Assembly: GCA_040216735.1 (NCBI GenBank)
Contig: JAVJOO010000001.1
Span: 62,001 to 126,000, forward strand
DNA: 64,000 nucleotides
DNA from: Alphaproteobacteria bacterium
GTDB taxonomy: Bacteria > Pseudomonadota > Alphaproteobacteria > SHVP01
Direction: 5' to 3'
Position 1 is the first letter of the stretch, and every line of letters starts with the position of its first letter. Below the pieces are notes generated by a model, which ran no database searches, was not told where the DNA came from, and was given only the letters and a program-made list of their open reading frames with translations. The translations under genes and the position numbers were made by a program. This document shows, piece after piece, positions 41,883-51,142 of this stretch.

Positions 41883-42680
41883 CTACCTGCCGCTAAACAC
41901 CGGTGCCCGCTTCTCGAGGAACGCCGTTACGCCCTCAACGAAGTCGGCGGTCGCGGTACTGGCGGCGAAGTGTTCGGTCTCAGCATCGAGCTGCTCGACC
42001 GCCGAGGCATCGAACGAACCGTTCATCAGCAGTTTGGTGCGCCCGATCGCCTGGGTCGCGCCGCCCGCGAGCCGGCCCACCAGCGCATCGACCGTCGCAT
42101 CCAGATCGGCGCGGGGCACCATCCGGTTGACGATTCCCAGATCCAGGGCCGTCGGCGCATCGAAGCGCTCGCCGAGAAACGCCAGTTCCTTGGCTTTCTT
42201 CAACCCCACGGTGCGGGGCAGGAAGAAGGACGAAGAGCCGTCGGGCGAGACGCCTAACTGGTTGTAGGCCATCGTGAACTTGGCATCGTCGGCGGCGATG
42301 GCGAGATCGGCGGCCAGCACGAAACTGAGCCCGATTCCGGCCGCCGCACCTTGCACCCGCGCCACCACCGGCTTCGGCATCCGCATCATCGTCAGCAGCC
42401 CGACATGGACCTGGTTGAGGAACGTGCGGTAGTGGCGAAAACGCCGCTCGGCCGTCCACGTAATCATGTCCTTGAACATCTTGATGTCGCCGCCGGCGCA
42501 GAAGTGATCCCCGGCACCCTCCAGGACAACGCAGCGCACCGCATCGTCGGCCTCGATTGCATTCATATGGGCAATAAAGTCCAGCGCTACCGCATCGTTG
42601 AACGCATTCAGGACCTCGGGCCGGTTAAAGGTGACCCGGGCGATTCCATTCGCAATGGTCAACTGGACGGCATCGGTCAT
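41883..42680 (-). CDS. enoyl-CoA hydratase/isomerase family protein
   Basis: A 265-residue crotonase-fold protein. The oxyanion loops are DHFCAGGDIKMF and GAAAGIGLSFVLAADLAIA. The SPDGSSSFFLPRTVGL region has Asp rather than Glu at the first catalytic position typical of hydratases, which is common in isomerase-like members. The ATG at 42680 lies immediately after the acyl-CoA dehydrogenase stop. It probably acts in beta-oxidation with that enzyme. Confidence 0.88.
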   Translation of the reverse strand: MTDAVQLTIANGIARVTFNRPEVLNAFNDAVALDFIAHMNAIEADDAVRCVVLEGAGDHFCAGGDIKMFKDMITWTAERRFRHYRTFLNQVHVGLLTMMRMPKPVVARVQGAAAGIGLSFVLAADLAIAADDAKFTMAYNQLGVSPDGSSSFFLPRTVGLKKAKELAFLGERFDAPTALDLGIVNRMVPRADLDATVDALVGRLAGGATQAIGRTKLLMNGSFDASAVEQLDAETEHFAASTATADFVEGVTAFLEKRAPVFSGR

Positions 42681-42682
42681 GG

Positions 42683-44491
42683 TTAGGCTCCCATCAGTTC
42701 GGGTTCGATCGCGTAGAGGGTCGCCGCGCCCTGGGTAATCGGCCCGAGCAAAGCCGCGGCCTGCGGCAGCAGTTGTTCGGCAAAAAAGCGGGCGGTAAGG
42801 ACCTTGTTGCGATAGAAGCCGGTATTGTCGCCGCCTCCTTCCAGGGCGCGGTGGGCGGCTAGGGCGCTTTGCGCCAGCATGTAGCCGCCCGCAACGAGGC
42901 CGAACATCCGCAAATAGCTTGTCGCGCCTGCCGCCGCGTCGTCGTAGCTCCGCCCCATCGCCTCGCGCAACCACGCCGAGGCGCTTTCCAAGGCATCGAC
43001 CCCGGCACCCAACGCCGTTTCGATGGTGCCGAGATGACCGGCGTCGTCTGCCGTGCCGCCGAGCTCCTTACACGTTTGGCGGATTGCCGCGATATAGGCA
43101 TCGACCGGCTTGCCGCCCATATGGGTCAGCTTCCGCCCCACCAAATCCAACGCTTGAATGCCGTTGGTCCCTTCGTAGATCGGCGCGATTCGCGCGTCGC
43201 GGTAATGCTGGGCCGCGCCGGTTTCCTCGATGAACCCCATGCCGCCGTGAATTTGAACCCCGAGCGACGCCATCTCGACACCCATATCGGTGCACCAGCC
43301 CTTGACCACGGGTGTCAGCAAATCGACCAGACCTTGGTTGACCGCGCGCGTTTCTTTATCGGGATGGTGTTTGGCCATGTCGTAGGCAATACCAGCCGAT
43401 AGCGTGACGCCGCGCATCGCCTCGACGGTCGCCTTCATCGTCATCAACATCCGGCGCACATCGGGGTGATCGATGATCGGCGCACTCTCCTCGGCATCCT
43501 GTCCCGGCCGCCGCCCTTGCTTGCGATCCCGCGCATAACCCAAAGCCTGTTGAAAGGCCCGGTCCGCGATCGCCAGTCCTTCGAGGCCGACCATCAATCG
43601 CGCATGGTTCATCATCGTGAACATGCAACGCATACCCTGGTTTTCGTCGCCGACCAGCCAGCCCAACGCGCCGTCGTTGTCGCCGTAGGACATCACCGCC
43701 GTCGGGCTCGCGTGGATGCCAAGCTTGTGTTCGAGCGACACGCACCGCAGATCGTTGCGGGCACCCAAACTGCCGTCCGCATTGACCAGGAACTTCGGCA
43801 CCAGGAACAACGAAATGCCTTTGGTGCCCGGTGGGCTGCCGGGGGTCCGCGCCAACACCAGATGAATAATGTTGTCGGTCAGGTCGTGATCGCCGTAGGT
43901 AATGAAAATCTTGGTGCCGGTGATCCGGTAACTGCCGTCGTCCTGCGGAACCGCGCGGCTGCGTAGGGCACCGACGTCCGACCCGGCGTGGGGTTCGGTC
44001 AGGTTCATGGTCCCTGTCCACTCACCGCTCACCAACTTGGCGAGGTAGGTATCGCGCAAGGCCGGTGTCGCATGCTTCATCAACGCCTCGACCGCGCCGG
44101 TCGTCAGCAACGGGCACAGACTGAAGGCGAGGTTCGACGACGTAATCATTTCGTTGACCGCAAGGCCGAGCGTGAACGGCAAACCCTGGCCGCCGACGTC
44201 CTCGCCGAATGACAGGCCGTTCCAGCCGCCCTCGACGAACATGCGGTAGGCTTCCTTGAACCCGTCGGGGGTGACGACGTTGCCGTCGACCAAGCGGCTG
44301 CCGGTTTGATCGCCCGCGGCGTTCAACGGCCCGATCGCGCCGGCCGCCAATTTGCCGGCCTCTTCGAGAACCGCGTCGACGACATCGGGAGTTGCCGCCG
44401 CGAGCCCCGGCAGATCGCTCAACCGGCCCGCATCCAAAACTTCATTCAGCACAAAGCGCATATCGCGCAAGGGCGCTTGATAGTCCGCCAT
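42683..44491 (-). CDS. acyl-CoA dehydrogenase (C-terminally extended type)
   Basis: About 602 residues, long for the family, as in FadE-like dehydrogenases with an extra C-terminal helical domain. It starts MADYQAPLRDMRFVLNEVLD. The FAD region has GEWTGTMNLTEPHAGSDVGA and YRITGTKIFITYGDHD, and the later GGMGFIEETGAAQHYRDARI contains the catalytic Glu region and substrate contacts. It introduces the alpha-beta double bond in acyl-CoA. The start at 44491 follows GAGGATGG. It is the first gene of a minus-strand run continuing to alkB and possibly ispA. Confidence 0.9.
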   Translation of the reverse strand: MADYQAPLRDMRFVLNEVLDAGRLSDLPGLAAATPDVVDAVLEEAGKLAAGAIGPLNAAGDQTGSRLVDGNVVTPDGFKEAYRMFVEGGWNGLSFGEDVGGQGLPFTLGLAVNEMITSSNLAFSLCPLLTTGAVEALMKHATPALRDTYLAKLVSGEWTGTMNLTEPHAGSDVGALRSRAVPQDDGSYRITGTKIFITYGDHDLTDNIIHLVLARTPGSPPGTKGISLFLVPKFLVNADGSLGARNDLRCVSLEHKLGIHASPTAVMSYGDNDGALGWLVGDENQGMRCMFTMMNHARLMVGLEGLAIADRAFQQALGYARDRKQGRRPGQDAEESAPIIDHPDVRRMLMTMKATVEAMRGVTLSAGIAYDMAKHHPDKETRAVNQGLVDLLTPVVKGWCTDMGVEMASLGVQIHGGMGFIEETGAAQHYRDARIAPIYEGTNGIQALDLVGRKLTHMGGKPVDAYIAAIRQTCKELGGTADDAGHLGTIETALGAGVDALESASAWLREAMGRSYDDAAAGATSYLRMFGLVAGGYMLAQSALAAHRALEGGGDNTGFYRNKVLTARFFAEQLLPQAAALLGPITQGAATLYAIEPELMGA

Positions 44492-44678
44492 TTTGGCCAT
44501 CCTCGTGCGCAAGAAGGCGGCGCGCCATGGCGCCGCATCGGGGGTTTCCGCAACGTAGCTAGAAGGGCCACGGCGCGCAATCTTGCCGCCTTGACGTTGC
44601 GGCATTCATCCGCGCGTTCGCTTGACGGGCGGCAATTCCACGGTCCAACGTGCCAGGCCAGGAACGAACCGCATCGAT

Positions 44679-45626
44679 ATGCCGATCTACGCGCCCATCA
44701 AAAGCAATCTTGACGCAGCCGTGGCGGAACTGCGCGCGGGCGGGCTCGTCGCGTTTCCGACCGAAACCGTTTACGGCCTTGGCGCCGACGCCACCAACGA
44801 CCGCGCCGTTGCCGGCGTCTTTGCCGCCAAGCGCCGGCCTGAGTTCAATCCCTTGATCGTGCATCTAGCCAACCCCGACGACGCCGAGACCCTCGCGGTT
44901 CTGGACGACCGCGCCGAACTGCTCGCCGCCGCCCTGTGGCCGGGCCCGCTGACGCTGGTGCTGCCGCGCCGCGACGATTGCCCAGTCTCCCGCCTTGCCT
45001 CGGCCGGCCTCGGGACGATCGCCCTGCGCGCGCCCGATCACCGCGTCGCCCGCGCCCTATTGACGGCCTTCGGCGGGCCGCTGGTCGCCCCCAGCGCGAA
45101 CATGTCGGGACAACTCAGCCCGACCACCGCCAAGCACGTCGAACAGAGCTTCGGCAATACGCTCCGCATGATCCTCGACGGCGGACCGTGCCGCGTGGGC
45201 ATCGAGTCGACCGTCGTCGGATGCTTCGACGACACCGTCTGGCTATTGCGCCCCGGCGGCATCGAAGCCGAAGCGATCGAGGATTTGATCGGGGTGCGCC
45301 TGCGGCGCCCCGCGCCGGACGACACGGTACGCGCGCCGGGTATGCTGCAAAGCCACTACGCGCCGCAATTGCCGCTGCGGCTCAACGCGACCTCCGTCGC
45401 CGCGGGCGAAGCGCTCCTCGCCTTCGGCGCCAAACCGCTGAGCGGCGCCGCGACGCTTCTGAACCTGAGCGAGCAGGGTAACCTCCAGCATGCCGCGGCG
45501 CGTCTCTTTGCCATGCTGCATGAACTCGACCGCCCCGACTATGACGGGATCGCGGTCATGCCGGTCCCCGACGAGGGCCTCGGCGCGGCGATCAACGACC
45601 GCCTACGCCGCGCGGCCGGGCCATAA
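44679..45626 (+). CDS. L-threonylcarbamoyladenylate synthase (Sua5/YrdC/YwlC)
   Basis: A 315-residue protein. The N-terminal YrdC domain has LVAFPTETVYGLGADATND, KRRPEFNPLIVHLAN, LWPGPLTLVLPRRDD, IALRAPDHRVARALL, LVAPSANMSGQLSPTTA and GGPCRVGIESTVVGC. The C-terminal Sua5 extension is about 110 residues (starting near APGMLQSHYAPQLPLRL), so this is the long Sua5 form. It makes threonylcarbamoyl-AMP for the universal tRNA t6A modification. The next gene is 38 bases downstream on the same strand. Confidence 0.93.
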   Translation: MPIYAPIKSNLDAAVAELRAGGLVAFPTETVYGLGADATNDRAVAGVFAAKRRPEFNPLIVHLANPDDAETLAVLDDRAELLAAALWPGPLTLVLPRRDDCPVSRLASAGLGTIALRAPDHRVARALLTAFGGPLVAPSANMSGQLSPTTAKHVEQSFGNTLRMILDGGPCRVGIESTVVGCFDDTVWLLRPGGIEAEAIEDLIGVRLRRPAPDDTVRAPGMLQSHYAPQLPLRLNATSVAAGEALLAFGAKPLSGAATLLNLSEQGNLQHAAARLFAMLHELDRPDYDGIAVMPVPDEGLGAAINDRLRRAAGP

Positions 45627-45663
45627 TGCCTATCTACGACGGTCTCTCCATGACGGTCGGCCC

Positions 45664-47190
45664 ATGACGGCCCGCCCGACCGCCCAGACTCTCGATCGGC
45701 TTAAGAACATCGTCGGTGACGGCGGCTGGCGCGCGGCGCCCGACGACCTCGCACATTATCTCGACGACCAGCGTGGCCTATTCCACGGTGCGGCGCCGCT
45801 CGTCCTGCTGCCGTGCGACACCGATCAAGTCGCCCGGATCGTCGCGGTCTGTCATGCCACCGGCACCGCGCTCGTTCCCCAGGGCGGCAACACCGGATTG
45901 GTCGGCGGGAGCGTGCCGGACGAAAGCGGCCACGAGATTGTGGTCTCCCTGTCGCGACTGAACCGTATCCGTGGCCTCTCCACCGCCAACGATACCATCG
46001 CCGTGGAAGCCGGCTGTATCTTGGCCGACATCCAGGCCGCCGCCCGCGACGCCGACCGATTGTTTCCGCTTAGCCTCGGCGCCGAGGGCTCGTGTCAGAT
46101 CGGCGGCAACCTCGCGACCAACGCCGGCGGCGTCAACGTACTGCGCTACGGCAACGCGCGCGACCTCGTCCTCGGACTCGAAGTGGTGCTGCCCGACGGC
46201 CGCATCTGGGACGGGATGCGTGCGCTGCGCAAGGACAACACCGGCTACGCGCTCAAGCATCTGTTCGTCGGCGCTGAAGGTACCCTCGGCATCATCACCG
46301 CCGCCGTGCTCAAACTATTTCCGTTGCCCAAGGACACAACGACGGCCTTCGTCGCGGTGCCCGATATCGCAGCGGGCATTGCGTTGCTCCGCCGTCTACA
46401 AGGCGCCACCGGCGAACAGGTTTCCGCCTTCGAACTCCTGTCGCGCTTTGCCCTCGACCTCCTGCTCAAACACGTCGCCGGCAGCCGCGACCCGCTCGCC
46501 GAGCGGCACACGTGGTATGTCCTGTTCGATGTCGCGGCGCCCGACCGGGCCCAGGGCGCCCGCGCCGCCGTCGAAGAAACCCTGGCCGCCGCGATCGCCG
46601 ATGGGATCGCCATCGACGCGACGATCGCTCAATCCCAAGCCCAGGCCGCCGCGTTCTGGCGCCTGCGCGAAACCATCCCCGAGGCCCAGACCCGCGAGGG
46701 GGCCAGCATCAAGCACGATGTCGCGGTCCCCATCGACGCCTTCGCCGCGCTGGTCGAACGCGGCACCGCGGCGGCGCTGGCGGCAGTCCCCGGTGCCCGC
46801 CCGTGCATCTTCGGCCATCTCGGCGACGGCAACGCCCATTTCAACATCACCCAACCCGAAGGCATGGCGCCCGCGGACTTCCTCGCCCGCTGGGACGACG
46901 TCAACGCCCGCATCCACGACATCGCCCACGACCTCGGCGGCTCGATCAGCGCCGAGCACGGCTTGGGCCGCCTCAAGCGCGACACCGTCCTACGCTATAA
47001 ATCCGACGTCGAAATCGACCTCATGCGCACCCTGAAACGCGCCTTGGATCCGCAAGGTATTTTGAACCCCGGCAAGGTTGTCGACCTGCAACCCAGCCTC
47101 AAGGAACTTCAATTGGCCGACGAGGCGCGCGGCGATCTTCCGGTGCCCCCGCGCGGCACCCGCCGCCGTAGGCCAAGTCCAGCGGACTAG
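45664..47190 (+). CDS. FAD-linked oxidase, D-2-hydroxyacid dehydrogenase type (GlcD/LDH-like)
   Basis: A 508-residue flavoprotein. The FAD-binding domain shows LVPQGGNTGLVGGSVPDESG and GCILADIQAAARDADRLFPL, then GSCQIGGNLATNAGGVNVLR. The C-terminal FAD-oxidase domain ends with GHLGDGNAHFNITQPEG, SISAEHGLGRLKRD and LDPQGILNPGKV, with the metal-ligand histidines of the D-lactate / D-2-hydroxyglutarate dehydrogenase group. It oxidises a D-2-hydroxyacid to the 2-oxo acid with electron transfer to quinone. The ATG at 45664 gives the normal N-terminus. Confidence 0.9.
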   Translation: MTARPTAQTLDRLKNIVGDGGWRAAPDDLAHYLDDQRGLFHGAAPLVLLPCDTDQVARIVAVCHATGTALVPQGGNTGLVGGSVPDESGHEIVVSLSRLNRIRGLSTANDTIAVEAGCILADIQAAARDADRLFPLSLGAEGSCQIGGNLATNAGGVNVLRYGNARDLVLGLEVVLPDGRIWDGMRALRKDNTGYALKHLFVGAEGTLGIITAAVLKLFPLPKDTTTAFVAVPDIAAGIALLRRLQGATGEQVSAFELLSRFALDLLLKHVAGSRDPLAERHTWYVLFDVAAPDRAQGARAAVEETLAAAIADGIAIDATIAQSQAQAAAFWRLRETIPEAQTREGASIKHDVAVPIDAFAALVERGTAAALAAVPGARPCIFGHLGDGNAHFNITQPEGMAPADFLARWDDVNARIHDIAHDLGGSISAEHGLGRLKRDTVLRYKSDVEIDLMRTLKRALDPQGILNPGKVVDLQPSLKELQLADEARGDLPVPPRGTRRRRPSPAD

Positions 47191-47362
47191 GGGCACCTTC
47201 TCGATACCAATGAGGTCTCGGAGCTGCATCGCGGCCCACCGGCTTCTCGAAGACGCGATGATTACCGCCACCGCGCAAGCCCACGGACTGACCGTAGTCA
47301 CGCGAAACGTGCGCGACTTCATCCCCTTTGACGTCCGCACGCTCGATACGTTCAACCCCTAG
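47191..47362 (+). pseudogene. vapC-type PIN-domain toxin remnant
   Basis: Two pieces of a PIN-domain toxin survive. The first, from about 47194, reads HLLDTNEVSELHRG, like the LLDTNxVSEL start of VapC with its metal-binding Asp. The second, in another frame from about 47236, reads LLEDAMITATAQAHGLTVVT then RNVRDFIPFDV, the VapC C-terminus with the TRNxxDF catalytic region. The middle (about 80 residues) is deleted and the frame shifted. No antitoxin gene lies upstream. It sits between convergent FAD-oxidase and alanine dehydrogenase genes. Confidence 0.8.
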
Positions 47363-47393
47363 ACGGCGGCTATTCCGTTTTATCTGTGGCGGT

Positions 47394-48518
47394 TTAGCCC
47401 GCCAATACGTCGGCGACCGGCGTGTGCGGCAACTTCAACGCCGTGGCGACCGGCCCATTCGTGACCGCGCCGCCGCACACGTTGAGCCCGTTGGCGAGGT
47501 GCGGGTTTGCCCGTAGCGCACCGCGCCACCCCCGGTCGGCGAGGTCCAACACAAACGGTAGCGTTGCGTTGTTGAGTGCAAACGTCGAGGTGCGCGCCAT
47601 CGCGCCCGGCATATTGGTGACGCAGTAATGCACGATGTCGTCGACGATATAGGTCGGTTCGGCGTGGGACGTCGGGCGGCTGGTTTCGAAACACCCGCCC
47701 TGGTCGATCGACACATCGACCATCACCGCGCCGCGCCGCATCCGCTTGACCATCTCAGCCGATACCAGCTTGGGCGCTTCGGCGCCCGCCACCAAAACCG
47801 CGCCGATCACGAGGTCGGCCTCCAGGACATGTTCCTCGATCGCGTCCATCGTCGAAAACACGGTGTGAATGGTCGATCCGAATTGCAGGTCGAGCTCGTA
47901 GAGCCGCTGCGGATTCTTGTCGATCACCCAGACGCTCGCCCCTAGACCCACCGCCATGGTGGTCGCGTGGGTGCCGACGATGCCGCCGCCCAAGATGACG
48001 ACCTTGGCCGCCGGCACGCCCGGCACACCGCCGAGAAGCTGGCCGCGGCCGCCCATTTCGATTTCCAAACAATGGGCGCCGACCTGGACCGACATGCGCC
48101 CCGCCACCGCGCTCATCGGTGTCAGCAGCGGCAATCCGCCGCGCGCATCGGTCACCGTTTCGTAAGCGATCGCGACGCACTGGGCGGCCATCAATGCCTT
48201 GGTCTGGGCCGGATCGGGCGCCAGGTGTAAATAGGTGAACAAGACTTGATCCTTGCGGATCAACGGGTATTCGCTCGCCTGCGGCTCCTTCACCTTCACG
48301 ATCATGTCCGCCGCCGCCCACACCTCTGCGGCGCTGTCGACCAGCGTTGCCCCGGCCTGAGCGTAGTGCGCGTCCTCCAGGCCGATGACATGCGCCGCGT
48401 TCTTCTCGACGACGACCCGGTGCCCGCGGTGCACCGCTTCGCGGACGCTGCCCGGGGTCAGCCCGACGCGGTATTCGTGGTTCTTGACCTCCTTTGGAAC
48501 GCCAATCGTCATCACCAT
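47394..48518 (-). CDS. ald: alanine dehydrogenase
   Basis: A 374-residue NAD enzyme interconverting L-alanine and pyruvate plus ammonia. It has TIGVPKEVKNHEYRVGLTPG with the substrate-binding Arg, MIVKVKEPQASEYPLI with the Lys, LFTYLHLAPDPAQT with the catalytic His, the nucleotide loop VVILGGGIVGTHATTMAVGL, and DQGGCFETSRPTSHAEPTY. The ATG at 48518 overlaps the upstream aminotransferase stop (TAATG), so the two are co-translated: the aminotransferase makes alanine from pyruvate and Ald regenerates pyruvate. Confidence 0.93.
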   Translation of the reverse strand: MVMTIGVPKEVKNHEYRVGLTPGSVREAVHRGHRVVVEKNAAHVIGLEDAHYAQAGATLVDSAAEVWAAADMIVKVKEPQASEYPLIRKDQVLFTYLHLAPDPAQTKALMAAQCVAIAYETVTDARGGLPLLTPMSAVAGRMSVQVGAHCLEIEMGGRGQLLGGVPGVPAAKVVILGGGIVGTHATTMAVGLGASVWVIDKNPQRLYELDLQFGSTIHTVFSTMDAIEEHVLEADLVIGAVLVAGAEAPKLVSAEMVKRMRRGAVMVDVSIDQGGCFETSRPTSHAEPTYIVDDIVHYCVTNMPGAMARTSTFALNNATLPFVLDLADRGWRGALRANPHLANGLNVCGGAVTNGPVATALKLPHTPVADVLAG

Positions 48519-49852
48519 TAGTCGACCTCGCGCAATACGCGGCCCAGCGTTTCGAAGAGTTGATCGATCTCGCGCTTTTCGATGATGAAGGGCGGCGACG
48601 CCGCGACGATGTCGCCGGTGACCCGCACAAGCACGTTCTCGGCATAGCACTTGGCAAAGACGTCATAGCCCCGGGCGCCGGGCGCGCCCGGGCGCGGCGA
48701 CAACTCGATTCCTGCCACTAGGCCGATGTTGCGGATATCGATGACGTTCGGTGCGTCCTTCAGGCTGTGCGCCGCGTCCTCCCAGTAGGGCGCCAGCAAC
48801 GCCGCGCGCTCGAACAACCCCTCATCTTTGTAGACGTCCAACGTGGCCAACCCGGCGGCACACGCCAGCGGGTGCCCGGAATAGGTATAGCCGTGGAACA
48901 GCTCGATCGCGCCCTCGGGGGTATTGTCCATGAACGCCTCGTAGACATGCTTGCGCACGAATACCGCGCTCATCGGCACGGTGCCGTTGGTCAGCCCCTT
49001 CGCCGTCGTCATGATGTCCGGCAACACGTCGAAATAGTCCGCGCCGAAATTGGTGCCGAGCCGGCCGAAGCCGGTGATGACCTCGTCGAAAATCAACAGG
49101 ATGCCGTGTTTGTCGCAAATCTCGCGCAGCCGCTTGAGGTAGCCCTTGGGCGGGATGATGACCCCGGCCGACCCCGACACGGGCTCGACGATAACGGCCG
49201 CGATGGTCGAGGCGTCGTGCAGCGCGACGATGCGCTCCAGATCCTCGGCGAGGTGCGCGCCCCACGTCGGCTCGCCGCGGGTGAAGGCTTGATGCTCGCG
49301 GCTGTAGGTCGCGGGCAAATGGTCAACACCCGACAGCATCGGCCCGAAGAACTTCCGGTTGTTGACCATGCCGCCCACGGAAATACCGCCGAAGCCAACG
49401 CCGTGGTAGCCCTTTTCCCGCCCGATCAACCGGGTGCGCCCGCCCTCGCCGCGAAGGCGGTGATAGGCGATCGCCATCTTCAGCGCCGTATCGACCGCCT
49501 CGGAACCGGAGTTGCCGAAGAACACATGGTCGAGGTCGCCGGGCGTCGTCGCCACCAACCTTGCCGCGAGCTCGAATTCCGCCGGGTGCCCCATCTGGAA
49601 GGCAGTGGAATAGTCCAGCCGCGCCACCTGGGCCTGAACCGCTGACACGATATGGTCGTGACAGTGCCCGGCATTGACGCACCAAAGACCGGCAGTGCTA
49701 TCCAAAACCTGACGACCGTCATGGCTCGTGTAATACATCCCCTTGGCACCGACCAACATGCGGGGATTGGATTTGAACTGCCGGTTTGCCGTAAACGGCA
49801 TCCACAGGGCGTCCAGGTTATTGGGGCTGAAGTCGGCGGCGGGAGAAGACAT
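48518..49852 (-). CDS. class III aminotransferase, omega-amino acid--pyruvate type
   Basis: A 444-residue PLP enzyme. It has DALWMPFTANRQFKSNPRML, HVFFGNSGSEAVDTALKMA, AAVIVEPVSGSAGVIIPPKG, LIFDEVITGFGRLG and the Schiff-base lysine in IMTTAKGLTNGTVPMSA. The LWMPFTANRQF start is typical of beta-alanine--pyruvate transaminases, which give malonate semialdehyde and L-alanine. Coupling to ald downstream supports pyruvate as amino acceptor. The natural amine donor cannot be fixed from sequence. Confidence 0.9.
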   Translation of the reverse strand: MSSPAADFSPNNLDALWMPFTANRQFKSNPRMLVGAKGMYYTSHDGRQVLDSTAGLWCVNAGHCHDHIVSAVQAQVARLDYSTAFQMGHPAEFELAARLVATTPGDLDHVFFGNSGSEAVDTALKMAIAYHRLRGEGGRTRLIGREKGYHGVGFGGISVGGMVNNRKFFGPMLSGVDHLPATYSREHQAFTRGEPTWGAHLAEDLERIVALHDASTIAAVIVEPVSGSAGVIIPPKGYLKRLREICDKHGILLIFDEVITGFGRLGTNFGADYFDVLPDIMTTAKGLTNGTVPMSAVFVRKHVYEAFMDNTPEGAIELFHGYTYSGHPLACAAGLATLDVYKDEGLFERAALLAPYWEDAAHSLKDAPNVIDIRNIGLVAGIELSPRPGAPGARGYDVFAKCYAENVLVRVTGDIVAASPPFIIEKREIDQLFETLGRVLREVD

Positions 49853-49938
49853 CGAAGCGGCCTTTTCGTTTGTGGACTACGCCAAACAATCAGCCTAGCA
49901 GGGCCGGGCCGCCCCGCAAACGGCGCGCAAGGTTGTCC

Positions 49939-51105
49939 CTACTTCCCCTGCGGAACGTACAGCGTTACCGGGCCCTCGATTCCCTTCATGCCGTACTTGC
50001 CGCCCTCTTTGAATTTCAGCGACTTCCCCGTGCATAGCTCGCGCACGATGTTGGTCACCAGGATGCCGTCGGTTTCCGCCGCATCGCACACCCGCGCCGC
50101 CATCTGGACGGTCGACCCGAACAGGTCGTTATCTTCGACGATCGGTTCGCCCGCGTTGATCCCGATCCGCATATGTAAGGGGAGTGCGGGGAATTCCTTG
50201 TTGTGAGCGATCACGCCCTTCAGCATGATCAACGACGCCTCGACCGACTGCGCCGCATGGCTAAAGCGCGCCATGATCCCGTCGCCGGTGTGCTTCACCT
50301 CGGTCCCGCCATGGTCCTTCAGCGCCACCCGCACGATCGCGTTATGCGCCCGCACGATCTTTTGAGCGCCCTCGTCGCCGAGTTCCTGGGTGATCTTGGT
50401 GGAGCCGACGATATCGGTGAACAACACGGTAATCGGCCCGTCGTTCTTGGCCGTTTCGGTGTCCTTCGGGTTGCGCCATTTCACGATCGCCTTGGCCATG
50501 GCGCCGACCGATTTTTCGTCGCCCTTGGCATACTTGCGCAACGCCTTCGATCCGGCCTGGAAGGTGCCGATGTATTGCGGCTCGAGCAAATATTCCTCGT
50601 ACTTGTCGGCCAGTTTTTGCGCGGCATCGGGTTTGTTGCCGATCAATGCTAACGCCTGTTGCAAAAGTTCGACGAACTGTTTGTCGTTGAGCTTGTTCTC
50701 GTCCTTGATCACCTCGGCCGCACCGGCCAGGAACAGATTCGCCCCGAACTTATCGGCGCCCGAAATTTGGATCTTTTCCTTGATCAGCGCTGCGATCGAG
50801 CCCTCGAGAAACTTCATCAAGGTCTGAGTCGCGCTGCTGGAATCGCCTTCGGGTTGGGGCGACTCCTCCTCGTCTTCTTCGTCGCCGTCGCTGTCTTCCG
50901 CGTCGGACGCCGCCTCGGCAATCGCCTGCTCGACCGCCGCCGGCGAGTTGCCGATACTCCTGCCACCCGATGCGCGGGCCGGCATCCCCGACATCCGGCG
51001 CAGAATCTGGAAATCGTCGCCGGTAAAAAAGATCATGCTCAGCAGTGCGCCGCAGACCACGAACGCCCCGACGAAAACGATGAAACTTTGCGGATCGAGA
51101 AACAT
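49939..51105 (-). CDS. membrane-anchored class III nucleotidyl cyclase
   Basis: A 388-residue protein with one N-terminal membrane helix (FIVFVGAFVVCGALLSMIFF), an acidic low-complexity stretch (DAEDSDGDEEDEEES), a helical region, and a C-terminal cyclase domain. Metal Asps and the adenine-contacting Lys are present (VLFTDIVGST and VKHTGDGIMARF). In the last motif the usual D..N...R reads S..Q...R (FGSTVQMAARV), a variant that also occurs in other bacterial cyclases. It probably makes cAMP. The gene upstream, 37 bases away, encodes an acidic tail-anchored protein of unknown role and may be a partner. Confidence 0.83.
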   Translation of the reverse strand: MFLDPQSFIVFVGAFVVCGALLSMIFFTGDDFQILRRMSGMPARASGGRSIGNSPAAVEQAIAEAASDAEDSDGDEEDEEESPQPEGDSSSATQTLMKFLEGSIAALIKEKIQISGADKFGANLFLAGAAEVIKDENKLNDKQFVELLQQALALIGNKPDAAQKLADKYEEYLLEPQYIGTFQAGSKALRKYAKGDEKSVGAMAKAIVKWRNPKDTETAKNDGPITVLFTDIVGSTKITQELGDEGAQKIVRAHNAIVRVALKDHGGTEVKHTGDGIMARFSHAAQSVEASLIMLKGVIAHNKEFPALPLHMRIGINAGEPIVEDNDLFGSTVQMAARVCDAAETDGILVTNIVRELCTGKSLKFKEGGKYGMKGIEGPVTLYVPQGK

Positions 51106-51142
51106 CGTTACCTAAACGCCCACCATATCCCCGCCAACGCGC

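Noticed and set aside
47078-47362. 94-residue open frame taken as a complete small gene
   Set aside because: Only its C-terminal part resembles VapC; the N-terminal part is shadow of the FAD-oxidase end, so it is annotated as a remnant.
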